From Entophlyctis helioformis (Eukaryota; Chytridiomycota; Chytridiomycetes; Chytridiales; Chytriomycetaceae): DNA of 26,630 nt. Each line of letters opens with the position of its first letter. Position 1 is the stretch's first letter. Shown here piece after piece: positions 1-9,168 of the stretch. The position numbers and the translations under genes are program-made. The notes beneath the pieces are model-generated. The model made no database searches. It was not told the DNA's origin and saw only the letters and a list, made by a program, of their open reading frames with translations. The stretch is from contig JAHLKH010000270.1 in NCBI GenBank assembly GCA_025526915.1, forward strand, positions 1-26,630. Direction: 5' to 3'.

Positions 1-3000
1 AGCAGACCCTGAGAGCGACGACGATCGACAAAGTGGCGCTGGCAGATCTCGCACGAGGTAGCAAACTGGGCGGCATCCTCACGCAGGAAGGCCAGAAGAA
101 TGCGTTGAGCAGTCGGCTGGCGGTGTTGAGGCTGCCAAAGTGACCGGCCAAGGGCTTGTCATGGTAGTTGGAAAGCAGACGCGTGCGGAGCTCGCCGTCA
201 GGAACGTAGAGGCGGCCGGAGTGGTACCAGAGGCCGTCGGAGAGGACCATGTGCTTGAAGATCCTGGCTTCGGAAGGGGAAGGGCTGGTCAGACCGGAGC
301 GCCAGTCGAGCATCTGCAGGGCATAAGGATCGGTAGCAAGCAGAGGGCGGATGGTGTCCTTGAGCGACGCGGCAGACGTGATGGCACTGACAGAGGCAGC
401 GGCAGTGGCCGGTGGGTCGAGGTTGCGCTCAAAAACAGCGTGGCAGGACGAGCAGCGGGGCTGGTGGGCCGGGTGGCGGGAGAGGAAGTCAGCGAGCACG
501 TTGGTTGGGCCTGGGACATACTCAATGGTGGCATGGAACTCCTGGAGCGCCATGACCCAGCGAACCTGGCGCGGCGTCAGGTTGGGCTGACGTGGAAGCC
601 AGATAAGGGCACGGTGGTCGGTGCAGATGACAAACTGGCAGCTGGACAGGTAGTGGCGGTAGACACGGCAGACTTCGACGAGGGCCAGGAGCTCGCGCTC
701 GTGGACTGGGTAGTTGACCTCGGCCGGGACCATCTTGCGACTGTAGTAGGCCACTGGGTGCCACCCGTCGGCATGCTCCTGAGTGATCCAGCCACCGATT
801 GCATAATCCGACGCATCCGTGTAGACGCGAGTTGGCAGTTTCGCGTCAAAGAAGCGGAGGACTGGGGCAGTGGTGATGGCATGGATCAGATAGTGGACCG
901 CCTGCTGCTCGCGGGCGCCCCAGACAAACGGTGCGGCGGCGAGTGTCAATGCGTACAGCGGTCGGGCAAGCTCGGCAAAGTACGGGATGAAGTCCTTCAG
1001 CCAGACGACATGGCCCAGGAGGGTGAGAACGCCATCGCGGTTGGTGCAGGTAGTGTGCTCCAACACTTTGTCGATGCTGTGCTGAGCGATGGAGTAGCCA
1101 GTGGGCGAGACCATATGGCCGCAGAACTCGACAGACGGCTCGAGGAAGGAACACTTTGAGCCTTTGGCGAAGATGCGGTTGTCGCGGAGGACCTGCAGGA
1201 CGTGCGTGACATGCTGGCAGTGCTCGTCCAAGGAGTGTGAGTAGATGAGCAGGTCGTCGACGTAGACACCCATGAAGACATCAAGAGCGCCGGCAAACAA
1301 GCGGTTGGACAGCGCCATCATCGTAGCGGGGGCATTGACAAGGCCGTAAGGCATGACACGAAACTCAAAGTGCCCATACCGCGTCACAAACGCGGTTTTG
1401 TGCACGTCCTTGTCAGCCACACGGATGTTCATGAAGCCGTCGCGGAGGTCGATGGACGAGATGAACTTGCAGCCAGCCACCTGGTCGCGGAGGGCCGGGA
1501 TGGTGGGCAGGGTCGTCTTGTCCTTGACCGAGATGGCATTGAGACCACGGTAGTCGACGCAGAGGCGTAGGGTGCCGTCCTTCTTGCCAGCAAACAGCAT
1601 GGATGCCGCGTACTGAGACGTGGATCGGCGGATATAGCCGAGGTCGAACCAGGTCTGGATCTGCTTGCGGAGGATCTCGAGCTCAGCGTTGTTGAGACGA
1701 GGCAGAGGGCGGCGAGGTGGAACACGCGCGTCCGGGATGAGTGGGATGGCGTGGTCCTCCGGGCGATGGGGTGGGATGCCGGTTGGCTTCTGGAAGACAT
1801 CGGCATACTCCAGCAGAATGGCGTTGATGCGCGGCTCGTGGCATGTGGGGACCAGATCAAAGTCAATAGGCGTGCTGGAAGCAGGAGTCGAGACAGAGGA
1901 AACCGTTGGCGTGTAGTGGTGGTGCTCGCAGATCGCGGCAATGTGGTCGGTAAGGGAGTCGACGGTCCAGCCACCAGCCGGCTCATTGGCCTCAATGGCG
2001 AAAACGATGTCGTCCGAGTTGCGGAGATCCGCAGAGGAGATGAGGTTGACCATGAATGGAGCCGGATCGACGGGGTTGGATAGCAATGACCAGGTGACGG
2101 GGCAGTTGGAGTGCCGCGGCGTGAAGCGGAGCGTGCCGGCCGAAGCATCCCAAAGGTTGATTGTGACCTTGTCAAACCAGGGAGTGCCAATGATGATGTC
2201 GGACGTGATGTCGGCAATGAAGAAAGGCAGAGAGGCCTGGTAGTCGCCGGACGAGAACAGGCCGTGCAGCATCTCGGACACCACCACGCGTTCGCCACCT
2301 GCATAGGCAATATCAAACGGCGAGATGCGTGTGGGCGTGAGGTGCCATCTGTTGGCCCACTGACGAGAGACAATCATGGCCGAACTGCCGCTGTCGATGG
2401 TAGCGGTGCAGGGAGCCCCCATGAAGGTGCCCGCAATGTGGGAGACAGTAGGCGAGACGAGAGATGGGGGGGCAACGTCTTCGACGGATTCATTCCGGCA
2501 AGGCACATCATCGGCGGCATCTCCACTGCTTGGAGTAGCAGGCGTTGCCACTGGCACGGACTCAGGCAGTAGTGGAGCTGGCGGTACCGGCGGGGGCAGG
2601 GGCACCACCGGCGGCAGCGGCATAGCTACCGGCGGGGGTGGGGGCACCACCGGCGGCTGCGGCTCTAAAGGTATGCCAGGTGGGGGATGAGTCGGGTGCA
2701 CGGGAGTGGCAACAGGAGTGCGACGAGAGTGACGAGCAGGGACGAACCTTGGATCGATGACGGTCGCCTTGTAGGTGGGGCAGTCCGAGGACTGGTGGGA
2801 CGGGTTGCGGCAGCGAACGCAACCGCCGCGGGAGGTGATCCAAGCGTAACCCTCAGGAGTGAGCGACTTCATGGCCGTGAGCGAGACATCATTGTAAGAA
2901 TTGATGGGACGCGACGATGCCAGAGGCGGGGCCGAGACCTGCTGGACGGGGGCGGGAGCACGTTGGACGGCAGCAGGAGGGCGCTGAGTGGTGGCGGGAG

Positions 3001-4270
3001 TCGCGTTTGCAGGCTTGGGAGGGCGGAGGTCTTCGTCAGAGTAGCCAGCCTGGCGGAACTTGTTGTGCTTCTCTGAGACGTAGATTGTGAGTTCGGCCAT
3101 GGAGCCAAACTTTTCCCAGTCTGCGATGATGACCTCGCTAAGTTTGGGGGCGAAGAGCTTGGCAAAGGATAGGACATTCTGCTCATTGTAAGTGTGGCCG
3201 GCGTCCGCCATGGTTGAGGGGTAGTCGGCGATGATCGTAGTGAAGGGTGGGGCCGTCCATGGCGACATGTGCCACGACGCGAGGCGGTTGGATGCGTTAC
3301 GCTGGAGCGAGTGGGAGGTGAAGTGAGCATTGCCGGCCTTATGGAAGAGTGTCCAGGTTCTCGAGTCTGCTGGGACTGCTTGAGTCCATTCATGGGCCCA
3401 TTTGTGAGCTTTGTCTGTAAGGCGGGTGATGACAAAGCCGAGGATCTGGGAGGGTTGGAAGCTAGTAGATGGGAAGCAGAGGATAGTTTCATCGACTTTG
3501 CTGGCAAATGAGAGCCATTCCGCGTGGACAACGTCTGGATTCTTGTTGCCGCCGGCGCCTGCGAAGAAGGGAATCGTGCCAACCTGGGAGTGGAACATGC
3601 GGTCAGACTGCCCAAGCGCAGAAGAAGGGGCTGTGGGGGTGACGGTGCCACGTCCTTCGAGCGCCTCGATACGAGCCGAGAGGGTCGCGATACTGTCCGC
3701 TTGGGTAGCGCAGAGCGTTTCGGCATTGTAGAGAGACGTCGAAAGGTTGTTGAAGAGGGTGGCAAAGCTGGATGAGGATTGGGTGATCAGGTCAGAGTTT
3801 TGGTTGACGATATGCACGAGGTTGTCATGGTGGCGTTTGAGCTTGGTATTCTCGTCGATCAGGTGGTTGATAAAGGCCACTGTGTGTCGGGCTTCCGAGT
3901 CGAGAGCGTCCGTGTGTTTAGCAAACGCTGCCAGGACGGGCGCAAGGGCCCCACGGAGGTTGGCGACAGTCTTGGTCTCGCTACTTTTGGCATGGGTGAT
4001 ATTGATGTCCCTGGTTGCCTGTGTATCGGCCCTCTGGGGGGGCTCGTCGAGGTACCTGAGCGTCATCTTGTCGAAGGAGAAGATTGGGGGGTCGTTGCTT
4101 AGATGGTCGCTTGGAGGAGGAGGCGAGAACAGGGACTCTGGTTTCTTGTCGTCGGTGGGGATGGTTGAGGGGTCCTTGGCTGGGAAGCCGCCGGGAAGCT
4201 CAAGGACGTCGTTGGTTGGCTGTGCAGGCTGGAGCGGCTTGCTGGGGAAGAGGCTGTAGATGACGTCCAT
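1..4270 (-). CDS. Gag-Pol polyprotein of Ty3/gypsy element (3' end outside window)
   Basis: One minus-strand frame starts at ATG 4270 and stays open to position 1, giving at least 1,420 codons with gag and pol fused and no programmed shift between them. A CCHC zinc knuckle (C-x2-C-x4-H-x4-C) lies at about residues 480-495 (2781-2830), followed by a Pro-rich linker. An aspartic protease DSG motif lies near residue 625 (2379-2399). Reverse transcriptase covers about residues 850-1060, with LRLCVDYRGLN and the catalytic YVDD at 1245-1270. RNase H covers about residues 1140-1260, with YTDAS, HERELLALV and TDHRAL. The start of the integrase zinc-binding domain follows. At about 86-95 the resemblance to the integrase HHCC region moves to another frame: FFWP is in the main frame, while FLREDAAQF and SCEICQRH are in a shifted one, as if one base had been lost. 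This copy's integrase may therefore be broken. The element would supply reverse transcription and integration functions for its own mobility. Confidence 0.9.
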   Translation of the reverse strand, partial: MDVIYSLFPSKPLQPAQPTNDVLELPGGFPAKDPSTIPTDDKKPESLFSPPPPSDHLSNDPPIFSFDKMTLRYLDEPPQRADTQATRDINITHAKSSETKTVANLRGALAPVLAAFAKHTDALDSEARHTVAFINHLIDENTKLKRHHDNLVHIVNQNSDLITQSSSSFATLFNNLSTSLYNAETLCATQADSIATLSARIEALEGRGTVTPTAPSSALGQSDRMFHSQVGTIPFFAGAGGNKNPDVVHAEWLSFASKVDETILCFPSTSFQPSQILGFVITRLTDKAHKWAHEWTQAVPADSRTWTLFHKAGNAHFTSHSLQRNASNRLASWHMSPWTAPPFTTIIADYPSTMADAGHTYNEQNVLSFAKLFAPKLSEVIIADWEKFGSMAELTIYVSEKHNKFRQAGYSDEDLRPPKPANATPATTQRPPAAVQRAPAPVQQVSAPPLASSRPINSYNDVSLTAMKSLTPEGYAWITSRGGCVRCRNPSHQSSDCPTYKATVIDPRFVPARHSRRTPVATPVHPTHPPPGIPLEPQPPVVPPPPPVAMPLPPVVPLPPPVPPAPLLPESVPVATPATPSSGDAADDVPCRNESVEDVAPPSLVSPTVSHIAGTFMGAPCTATIDSGSSAMIVSRQWANRWHLTPTRISPFDIAYAGGERVVVSEMLHGLFSSGDYQASLPFFIADITSDIIIGTPWFDKVTINLWDASAGTLRFTPRHSNCPVTWSLLSNPVDPAPFMVNLISSADLRNSDDIVFAIEANEPAGGWTVDSLTDHIAAICEHHHYTPTVSSVSTPASSTPIDFDLVPTCHEPRINAILLEYADVFQKPTGIPPHRPEDHAIPLIPDARVPPRRPLPRLNNAELEILRKQIQTWFDLGYIRRSTSQYAASMLFAGKKDGTLRLCVDYRGLNAISVKDKTTLPTIPALRDQVAGCKFISSIDLRDGFMNIRVADKDVHKTAFVTRYGHFEFRVMPYGLVNAPATMMALSNRLFAGALDVFMGVYVDDLLIYSHSLDEHCQHVTHVLQVLRDNRIFAKGSKCSFLEPSVEFCGHMVSPTGYSIAQHSIDKVLEHTTCTNRDGVLTLLGHVVWLKDFIPYFAELARPLYALTLAAAPFVWGAREQQAVHYLIHAITTAPVLRFFDAKLPTRVYTDASDYAIGGWITQEHADGWHPVAYYSRKMVPAEVNYPVHERELLALVEVCRVYRHYLSSCQFVICTDHRALIWLPRQPNLTPRQVRWVMALQEFHATIEYVPGPTNVLADFLSRHPAHQPRCSSCHAVFERNLDPPATAAASVSAITSAASLKDTIRPLLATDPYALQMLDWRSGLTSPSPSEARIFKHMVLSDGLWYHSGRLYVPDGELRTRLLSNYHDKPLAGHFGSLNTASRLLNAFFWPSCVRMPPSLLPRARSASATLSIVVALRVC

Positions 4271-5015
4271 TTGACGCGTTGGTCGAATTGACCAATCAGA
4301 AACGAGATGTCAGGAAAGTGGGTCGGAGTTGTGTCGCGTTTGGTTGGCGTGTTGTTTGGGTAGATCAGAAGGTGCGAGACAACAGAGAGAGATGGTGGAC
4401 GCCGAGCGCAACGAGAAGGACGTTGAGGACGGTGTGGAGGGCCGGAGAACCGGTGGGCACTGAGCTCGACGAGAAGGACGACGAGGGCAGTGTGGGGACT
4501 GGAGGACCAGTGGACGCCGAACGCAACGAGAAGGACGTTGAGAACGGTGTGGAGGGCCGGAAAACCGGTAGGCACTGAGCTCGCCGAGAAGGACGACGAG
4601 GGCAGTGTGGGGACTGGAAGACCAGTAGGCGCCGCGAGCGACGAGGAGGACGTCACAAAGGACGTGGGGGCCGGGAGACCGGTGGAGGCTGAGCGCGCCG
4701 AGAAGGACGACGAGAGCAGTGTAGGGACTGGAAGACCAGTGGACGCCGCGAGCGACGGGGAGGACGTCACAGAGGACGTGAGGGCCAGGCGGGTGCCGCG
4801 AGCGGCGAGATCGTTGTTTCTAAAGGCTGTTCTTGTCAGAGTTCCTGCTTGAGTGCGGCGAAGGCACAGGGAACTGCGGGTTTGGCTGAGGCACAGACAA
4901 AGGGAAGAAGAGCTGTCAGGCGACAGCGTCTGTGACAGGCAATTGAATAGAACAGCAAGGGAAGGCAGAGACGCGAGACACAGAATTGGAAAAGCCAACA
5001 GACAATAATCTAACA
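4271..5015 (-). repeat. 5' LTR and untranslated leader of the gypsy element
   Basis: This 745-bp stretch between the element's outer edge and the gag start codon should contain the 5' LTR and primer-binding region. The outer edge is well defined (minus-strand TGTTAG at 5015). The inner LTR end is not: a minus-strand AACAACA ending near 4350 would give a TGTT/AACA inverted terminus and an LTR of about 0.67 kb, but no convincing tRNA-complementary TGG primer-binding site follows it. The inner part is filled with tandem repeats (see 4398-4810). No host gene is seen here. Confidence 0.7.
4398..4810. repeat. Tandem repeat, about 115-bp unit, 3.6 copies
   Basis: Near-identical units begin at 4398, 4513, 4628 and 4742 (period 114-115 bp). 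Each unit is itself two related half-units of about 57-58 bp, marked by GAGAAGGACG and GGACTGGAAGACCAGT-like blocks. On the minus strand one frame reads the half-units as 19-residue blocks such as STGLPVPTLLSSSFSA. The array lies between the LTR edge and the gag start, so it belongs to the retrotransposon, not to a host gene. Confidence 0.85.
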
Positions 5016-5071
5016 CTGTGCCAATCCAGACGCGTACTTGCTGTCCACACCAACTGACATGCCATCCACAG

Positions 5072-6472
5072 CTGCCAAGCCAAAAGTGCCAAACCTTGTA
5101 TGTCACTTGCATGCTAACCTCGCGCATTGGTGCACATGCATTGCACATCCCTCACTCATGCCATGGCATGACAGGCCAAGCACAACTTCAATGCATCCCA
5201 GCGACTACCTGATGTTGCTGATGCCAACAAGCTGCTCGCCGAAAAGGGCTACCAGACTGTTCGTGTTGTCAGCTTTGATTGGGGCGAGCGGTACCTGTTT
5301 GGCGCGTCCAGCATGCTGGTCAATGTCGAGGACGAGACATACACGCACAAGTCCAACTATGTGCTCTCCTCTGGCTTATTTCAAGCTGAGCGCGAACTTC
5401 TGCGATGGTATGTATGCAATGACTCTATGCACTCCTGGGTAGATCAACTCACAGCGCCTGTCTCTTGTGCCAGGTTCAATGGCCGATATGCCAAGGCAGC
5501 CGACGTCCACGAGGCCATTGCCTTCAAGATGGCAAAGCATACCGATCCAAGCGTCAAGCCTGGCGAGAGAGCCTTTTGGGATCTTCGCTGCTTGGCGTAC
5601 TGCTCGACATTCCTGAATGCAAAGGTATGTTTTCTCTGCTTCTGAATGCATATCGGCATGATCGCCATGCTGCTTGATCGCCTGCTGATTGCATTGAGTG
5701 GCATGACATGGCATTCCACAGAAGGTCAAGGCCGAGCGTTTTTCCATGCGCAGCAACAGCACGTCTGATCGCGGACATGCTCTTGAAGGCATCATGAAGC
5801 TGGCAGGATCGACCACTGGCAAGCGCGCATCTCCTGCGTCTCAAGGCCTGCCCTTCGATCCAAAAAAGTCGGCAGAGGACAACATCCCAGTTGTCTGGGC
5901 ATTTGGCATCGACTTTACAGGCCAAGGTGGCAGGCACGCTGTGTTTGAGAAGTTTCTCATCAGGCATCTGCGGTCGTCTGGATATGTCTATGTGCGTCTG
6001 GATATGCCACGCTGTCCATCCATCCATCCATCCATCTGTGCACCAACTGACACACGATCATGCACACACACACACACAGATCTACCGCTGCAACGAGAAC
6101 CTGACCAGCCAGATGTGCCCGCAGTGCAAGCAGCGCATCCCATACAAGAACCGCACCAACCTGCGACGCTACGAGTGCACAGCATGCAAGGCCGTCTACC
6201 ACCGAGACGTGCTTGGAGCCACCAACATCGGAATGGTCGCACTGGGGCATTTGCTCGATGGAGAGCGGCCGCTCTACTTGACGCACACAAAGGCCAGTCA
6301 GCCTGTCGTCCAGCAGCTTCCAGTACCTGAGCTGCCTGTCAACCAGCGGCCTCCAAGACCACCCGATCCGCCCATCGTCCTGCCGCCTCCACCACGGACA
6401 CGGTCTGTCCGCGGGTCACGAGCCAGCAAGTCAAGTGCAATTCCACGTGCTGTGACTTCCAGCACAATATGA
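5072..6472 (+). CDS. Fanzor RNA-guided nuclease, C-terminal half (copy 1, interrupted gene)
   Basis: Exons that keep phase are 5072-5097, 5175-5407, 5474-5624, 5722-5991 and 6080-6472 (stop TGA). The fourth exon could instead end at 5985, also in phase. Introns use GTATGT- or GTGCGT-like donors and CAG acceptors. The product is the catalytic half of a TnpB-like nuclease. RuvC-I is VVSFDWGERYLFG, with the Asp codon at 5277-5279. A Fanzor-type Glu lies in RCNENLTSQ (Glu codon 6095-6097). The zinc finger is CPQC-x16-CTAC, and RuvC-III is YHRDVLGATNI (Asp codon 6206-6208). The C-terminal 70 residues are Pro-rich. The missing N-terminal exons lie beyond a gypsy element that entered the intron just upstream, on the opposite strand; full splicing across it seems unlikely, so I regard this copy as probably non-functional. 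It differs from copy 2 by only a few residues (for example GERY/GQRY, KAVY/KTVY). Family membership is inferred from the motifs; the Fanzor1/Fanzor2 class is not settled. Confidence 0.85.
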
Positions 6473-6713
6473 ATCGGGGCACCTCCCGATCGACCAATAG
6501 GGTCACTTTACGAAGGTAAGCATCTCGTTGGATGTGCCTCGCCCGCTTGTCGTCCATGCTGGTTGCTGACTCGAACCTTCCATCGTGTGTTATGCTTGCT
6601 TGCATTCGACGCTTCTCGGGTCCAATTTAATTCAATGATTCTTGGTAATTGTTTGGATGTCGGGCATTTTGCCGGCAACTGCCGGCATTCCCTCGCCCTA
6701 TTGCCCACCCCTC
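6473..6713 (+). ncRNA. Candidate Fanzor guide-RNA (fRNA) scaffold / right end, copy 1
   Basis: This is the non-coding tail after the Fanzor stop codon. It begins with a perfect 6-bp stem (ATCGGG...CCCGAT, about 6475-6492) and ends with two palindromic octamers TGCCGGCA two bases apart (6669-6686). The last 94 bp (6620-6713) are identical in copy 2, while the stretch just before (about 6530-6619) carries roughly ten differences. In TnpB and Fanzor systems the guide-RNA scaffold comes from the 3' end of the element and the guide from the adjoining host DNA, so by analogy the guide would start at 6714. Expression and processing are inferred. Confidence 0.45.
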
Positions 6714-6872
6714 ATGCAGCATTGCCATTTTCCCTCAACATTCCCTTTGATCGACGAAATCGGCAATCGAGGTTGGTGGAATGGGCGTGGATACACACCG
6801 TCAGGCAGTGCACCTGCGGTTCATGCTGACTGCAGACTCTTGGGCAATGAATGGCACGATGCGCTGGCCAGA
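6714..6872 (+). promoter_or_regulatory. Short 5' region of the glycosyltransferase-like gene
   Basis: Only 159 bp separate the end of the Fanzor element from the ATG at 6873. No clear TATA box was seen. Any promoter of the downstream gene must lie here or within the Fanzor tail. Confidence 0.3.
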
Positions 6873-6995
6873 ATGGCATTCACCAACCGGCAGACGCTGC
6901 GCTTTGTGCGGTTCGCCGTGCTGCTGCTGGTCGCATTCGCCGTGATTAATGCGGTGCTGCTGCGCGGCAATGGCAGCGTCAGCCAGCTGCGACAG

Positions 6996-7041
<46 letters not shown>

Positions 7042-9063
7042 CAAGCGAGCAGCAGAAGCAGCCAAACGAGCAGCCGCCTGCACCGGCCAAGACACCACTC
7101 AAGCCCAGTGCCGACGGCAAGTCGCCCGAGACTCCGACGCCACCGCCCGTGGTGCCCAGGAACATCACCGTTCCTGCCGAGTTTGTCGTCGGTATGTTGG
7201 CTTCCCACGGGGCGTCTGCCTTTGGCGTCTGTCTCGAATGTCTGTCTCGAATGTCCGACCTGGGCGGCTGCCTTGGGCTCGGTCACGCATTGTCATCCCT
7301 CGCTGACCTTTGCTTTGCTGTGCGCTTTGCTTTGCTGTGCTTTGCGTTTTGTGCATCCACGGGTCCCACGCATTTTTGTTCGGCGCCTCACTTGCTGATC
7401 GTCCGTGTGGACCTGGCTGGCTCGCTGGCTGGCTCGCTGGTTGCTCGCACAGACTGGACATCGTCCAAGCACGGCGTGGTCGACATGTGCATGGTCGCTC
7501 TGTGGGACGGCTCCGACAGGCTGCCGCCATACACGGCCGGCAACATCAATTCGATGCTCGCGTCCGGCGATACAACCAACACCGCGTTGCTCATGTTCCT
7601 GTCTCCCGTGTCTGCCGGCGGCCCCGGCCTCGAGTCGTACGTTGAGGATGTCTATCCCCATATCATCGACAAGACCAAGGCAGGCGAGATGATCCGCGCC
7701 ATTGACGTCGGCAGAGTCAGCGACGAGTGGAAGTACGGCGGACTGCGCGCCATGTTCGCGTCGACGGTCTGCAAGGAGTTTGAGCAGGCCAACTCGTCGC
7801 GCAGCTGCCAGGAAATGTACGAGGCGGCTGGTACGTTTCTGTCCAACTGCGATGAACTGTGATGGATTGCGTTGGACTGCAATGAGCTGAAGTGAATGCC
7901 GTCATGTCTGGTTTCTAACGCTTGCCTTTTCGCCCATTGTAGCCAAGTCGGAATACTCACTTATCCATGCTCGCACCGTCTTTGGCAAGATGTTTGCCAA
8001 GTGGATCGGTCCCTCCAAGTGCCGTTCGTGGGCATGGGTCGATCTCGACGTCTACCGCGGCGCATTCGATCCGTATCTGAATCTGCCTCACATCAAGAAC
8101 GCAGACATCTGGACCGTTGGTACCCACGACCTCGAACGCATCTACACGCGTGGCCAGTTCACCGCGTTCCGCCAAGACGCGAGCCCAGAGCGCGCCGAAA
8201 TGGCCAACAACCTGTTCCGCCAAGGCTGTGCCCACTATGACAGCATGGCGTCGATTGTCCGTGCCATCAGAGGCAAAGAGTACCTCGCCATGGACGAAGG
8301 CTGCATGGGCGACGCGGCAGTCAAACACCCCGTGCTCAACATGGCTATTTTGCGCGGTGCCATGAACGAATCGCCGCGACCCTTGTACGTGCGCATCCAA
8401 GAGGGTCTCATCCTGATGTGCCAACCCAAAGGCGGCGACTACGAGATCCGGGCAGAGCAGCGCAAGGCCTGCGAGTTTGTCATTGACAATCTCTTCTTGC
8501 AAGGACACGCCAAAGAGTACCAGGCCAACCTCACCATGTCGTTGAGCAAGCCGCCCTCGATTCCCAAGGAGCCATTCCTCATCAACCACCCGTACTCGCC
8601 CGACCCTATTTGCTCGTCGTGGCTCACACACGCCGAACAGTGGTGCCGTGTGGATCCGTTCCACTGGGAGCCGCGCGATCTTGTCGTTGAGGAGATCCAC
8701 CACGGCACAGCCGCCTCGAGCAGCTACGAGGGTACCTTCAATGTCAATGTGCCGCCGTCCATTATCAAGGCGAGCGGCCTGGACCCCAAGGTCTTTGAGG
8801 ACGTGTACTTTTGGACGGGCATCTTTTGGCACATCCAGCATACCAAGAGGGAAGAGATTCTGTTCGAGCCACCGCCCAAGGAGCTCCTGACCCCAAGACT
8901 CTCCTCTGGCGCCAGTAGCAAGCCACGCAAGTTTGCCATGATCCTGCGCCAGGTGCCCAAGGCCGAGTTTGACGAGGCGAAAACGGCATCCAAGGGAGAG
9001 TACTCGTCGTCAAGTTCGAGCAAGTTCAGCTACATCATGAGCTACCGCCCATTGGATCAATGA
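6873..9063 (+). CDS. Type II membrane protein, glycosyltransferase-like (putative)
   Basis: The gene is read as exons 6873-7191, 7453-7830 and 7943-9063, in phase, giving 605 residues. The start ATG at 6873 is chosen because the upstream part of the open frame enters the Fanzor element. A short basic N-terminus is followed by one membrane segment (about residues 12-32, FAVLLLVAFAVINAVLL) and then a low-complexity stalk with about 14 Gln (CAG repeat, 6999-7040) and Pro-rich sequence. That is the layout of a Golgi type II enzyme. The luminal domain contains WVDLDVYRGAF near residue 267, a DxD-like metal/nucleotide-sugar motif of GT-A glycosyltransferases, and later DEGCMGD and two or three conserved-looking Trp/Cys clusters. 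I do not recognise the exact family, and no substrate can be named. Intron 1 (261 nt) has no in-frame stop, so its retention would add 87 residues. It faces RRP12 tail to tail, 105 bp apart. Confidence 0.75.
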
Positions 9064-9168
9064 CCTGCCACAATAGAAGTGTGTTTTGTTTGATCTTGCG
9101 TGGTTTAATGATTGAGACAGTCATAAGGAAAGAGTGGTCGACGAGAGCGAGAGGCGAGGAGACGGTCG

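Larger units (their letters stand above)
1..5015 (-). mobile_element. Ty3/gypsy LTR retrotransposon, truncated by window edge
   Basis: Read on the minus strand, the element begins at 5015 with the typical LTR start TGTTAG, followed by a leader and a single gag-pol frame that runs off position 1. The right boundary is visible because Fanzor copy 2 (minus strand around 22900-22930) carries the uninterrupted sequence: both copies share the sequence from CTGTGCC (5016) onward and differ immediately before it. The domain order gag zinc knuckle, protease, reverse transcriptase, RNase H, integrase places it in Ty3/gypsy (Metaviridae) rather than Ty1/copia. The 3' end and 3' LTR lie outside the window. 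The orientation is opposite to the Fanzor gene it interrupts. Confidence 0.92.
5016..6713 (+). mobile_element. Fanzor element copy 1, 3' half (5' half separated by gypsy insertion)
   Basis: Sequence similarity to the inverted copy at 21223-22921 runs continuously from CTGTGCC at 5016 to CCCACCCCTC at 6713. It stops abruptly at both points: at 5015 because of the LTR, and at 6713 because this is the natural right end of the element (the copies share nothing beyond it). The shared segment covers five exons, their introns and about 240 bp of non-coding tail. The 5' half should lie to the left of the retrotransposon, outside the window. Confidence 0.85.

Noticed and set aside
140..1159. 339-codon plus-strand frame
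   Set aside because: It is the complement of the reverse transcriptase/RNase H region of the gypsy element.
4280..4300. tRNA-like T-arm (GGTCGAATTGACC) near the gag start, possible primer-binding site
   Set aside because: Spacing to the CCA/TGG end does not fit a tRNA acceptor stem, and no cloverleaf could be folded by eye.
4279..4852. Plus-strand repeat-protein frames over the minisatellite
   Set aside because: They lie within the retrotransposon leader, the unit length of 114-115 bp is not a multiple of three, and no start or splice context supports them.
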